Part shown: positions 63,597 to 64,000 of the stretch, piece after piece | How positions within the stretch are numbered: position 1 is the stretch's first letter | Layout: each line of letters begins with the position of its first letter | Assembly (NCBI GenBank): GCA_013396635.1 | Contig: WBMW01000597.1 | Location: 259,144 to 323,143, forward strand | Origin: Penelope pileata | Lineage: Eukaryota > Chordata > Aves > Galliformes > Cracidae | DNA length: 64,000 bases | Reading direction: 5' to 3' | Made by a program: the position numbers and the translations under genes | The notes under the pieces: generated by a model | What the model was told of the DNA's origin: nothing | The model's database searches: none | What the model saw: the letters and a program-made list of their open reading frames with translations, nothing else

Positions 63597-63957
63597 TCAG
63601 AACTCGTACGGGGACACAAAGACCGTGACCTTGAAGATGTGCTTGCCCAGCTGCACCTTGCGGGAGAACTCGCTCATCTCCAGCTCCACCTCCAGCATGG
63701 CAGGCCCCAGCACCGGGCTGGTGAGCACCAGCTCTCCCGTCTGCCGGTCGGAGCGCCGCACGGCAAAGACGCCCTGGCCCCGGCCGCCCGTGATGGAGAA
63801 GCGCAGGCTGTCACCCACGAAGCGGGTGGTGGACATCTTAAAGAGGACACGTGGCACGGTGCGGTTGGCCTGGAGCGGCAGGTAGTGGAAGGAGATGGAG
63901 GTGGCAGCGAGGCGGCAGGCTCGGCTGTCCATGGGGCAGGGGTTCCTCTCGCACTGG
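63597..63957 (-). CDS. fibulin-7-like protein, last exon (partial)
   Basis: The exon opens after a CTGGCAG acceptor and ends in TGA at 63597-63599; the rest of the gene is beyond the right edge. It encodes about 120 residues: a short Cys-containing lead (CERNPCP, SRACR), then the C-terminal fibulin-type module with ATSISFHYLPLQANR, the RSDRQTGELVL motif and the final KVTVFVSPYEF. These agree best with the remembered C-terminus of fibulin-7 and less well with fibulin-1 to -5 or hemicentin. The family are secreted extracellular-matrix glycoproteins. In mammals the neighbour of ZDHHC1 is HSD11B2, so this position is unexpected. The precise family member cannot be fixed from one exon. Confidence 0.8.
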
Positions 63958-63974
63958 CTGCCAGGAGACAAGGG

Positions 63975-64000
63975 GAATTGTAGAGTCATTAAGGTTGGAA
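63975..64000 (-). mobile_element. CR1 LINE 3' end cut by the window edge
   Basis: GTAGAGTCATTAAGGTTGGA is the reversed CR1 tail. It starts about 15 bases inside the intron before the last fibulin-like exon and continues beyond the window. Confidence 0.65.

Noticed and set aside
1..64000. an undescribed multi-gene system, phage, integron or defence island
   Set aside because: All well-supported genes are ordinary vertebrate genes in a conserved block, and the remaining DNA is introns, spacer, CR1 fragments and tandem repeats.

Overview
The window is vertebrate nuclear DNA, almost certainly from a bird. Genes are split into short exons with GT-AG introns. The repeats are almost all CR1-type LINE fragments, with the 3' tail typical of bird genomes. 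The gene order matches the conserved block of human 16q22.1 (KCTD19, LRRC36, TPPP3, ZDHHC1, same orientations). A single N at 13613 and an N run at 38230-38292 are assembly gaps. No bacterial, viral or CRISPR features were seen.

Layout: 1-1215 looks like the 3' end of a plus-strand gene that lies mostly outside the window. KCTD19 (minus, 1960-19552) could be rebuilt as 16 phase-consistent coding exons, giving 937 residues. A CpG-rich divergent promoter at about 19440-19690 separates it from LRRC36 (plus). LRRC36 has seven recognisable exons (22681-30197) for its middle and C-terminal part, but its N-terminal leucine-rich-repeat exons were not found. From 30420 to 36230 the sequence is intergenic with CR1 pieces. 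TPPP3 (minus, 36753-38078) is complete at 176 residues. From 38230 to 40140 there is a gap, a polypyrimidine tract and two minisatellites. ZDHHC1 (minus, coding from 60548 to about 43.5 kb, poly(A) signal at 41932-41937) is an intact DHHC palmitoyltransferase whose tail exons could also be chained in phase. The right edge (63597-63957, minus) holds the last exon of a fibulin-7-like gene.

The genes are not an operon and do not obviously share a pathway. KCTD19 and LRRC36 probably share a promoter region. Other adjacent ends are convergent (left gene/KCTD19, LRRC36/TPPP3) or tandem (fibulin-like gene, ZDHHC1, TPPP3, all minus). I found no convincing undescribed system. The most useful observations are the apparent loss of the LRR half of LRRC36, a one-codon first exon of KCTD19 at a start palindrome readable on both strands, a GC-rich Gly/Arg/Ala exon in KCTD19, two splice-dependent forms of the ZDHHC1 tail, and a fibulin-like gene where mammals have HSD11B2. 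All exon models come from reading the sequence and from remembered human orthologues; no alignment or transcript data were available.
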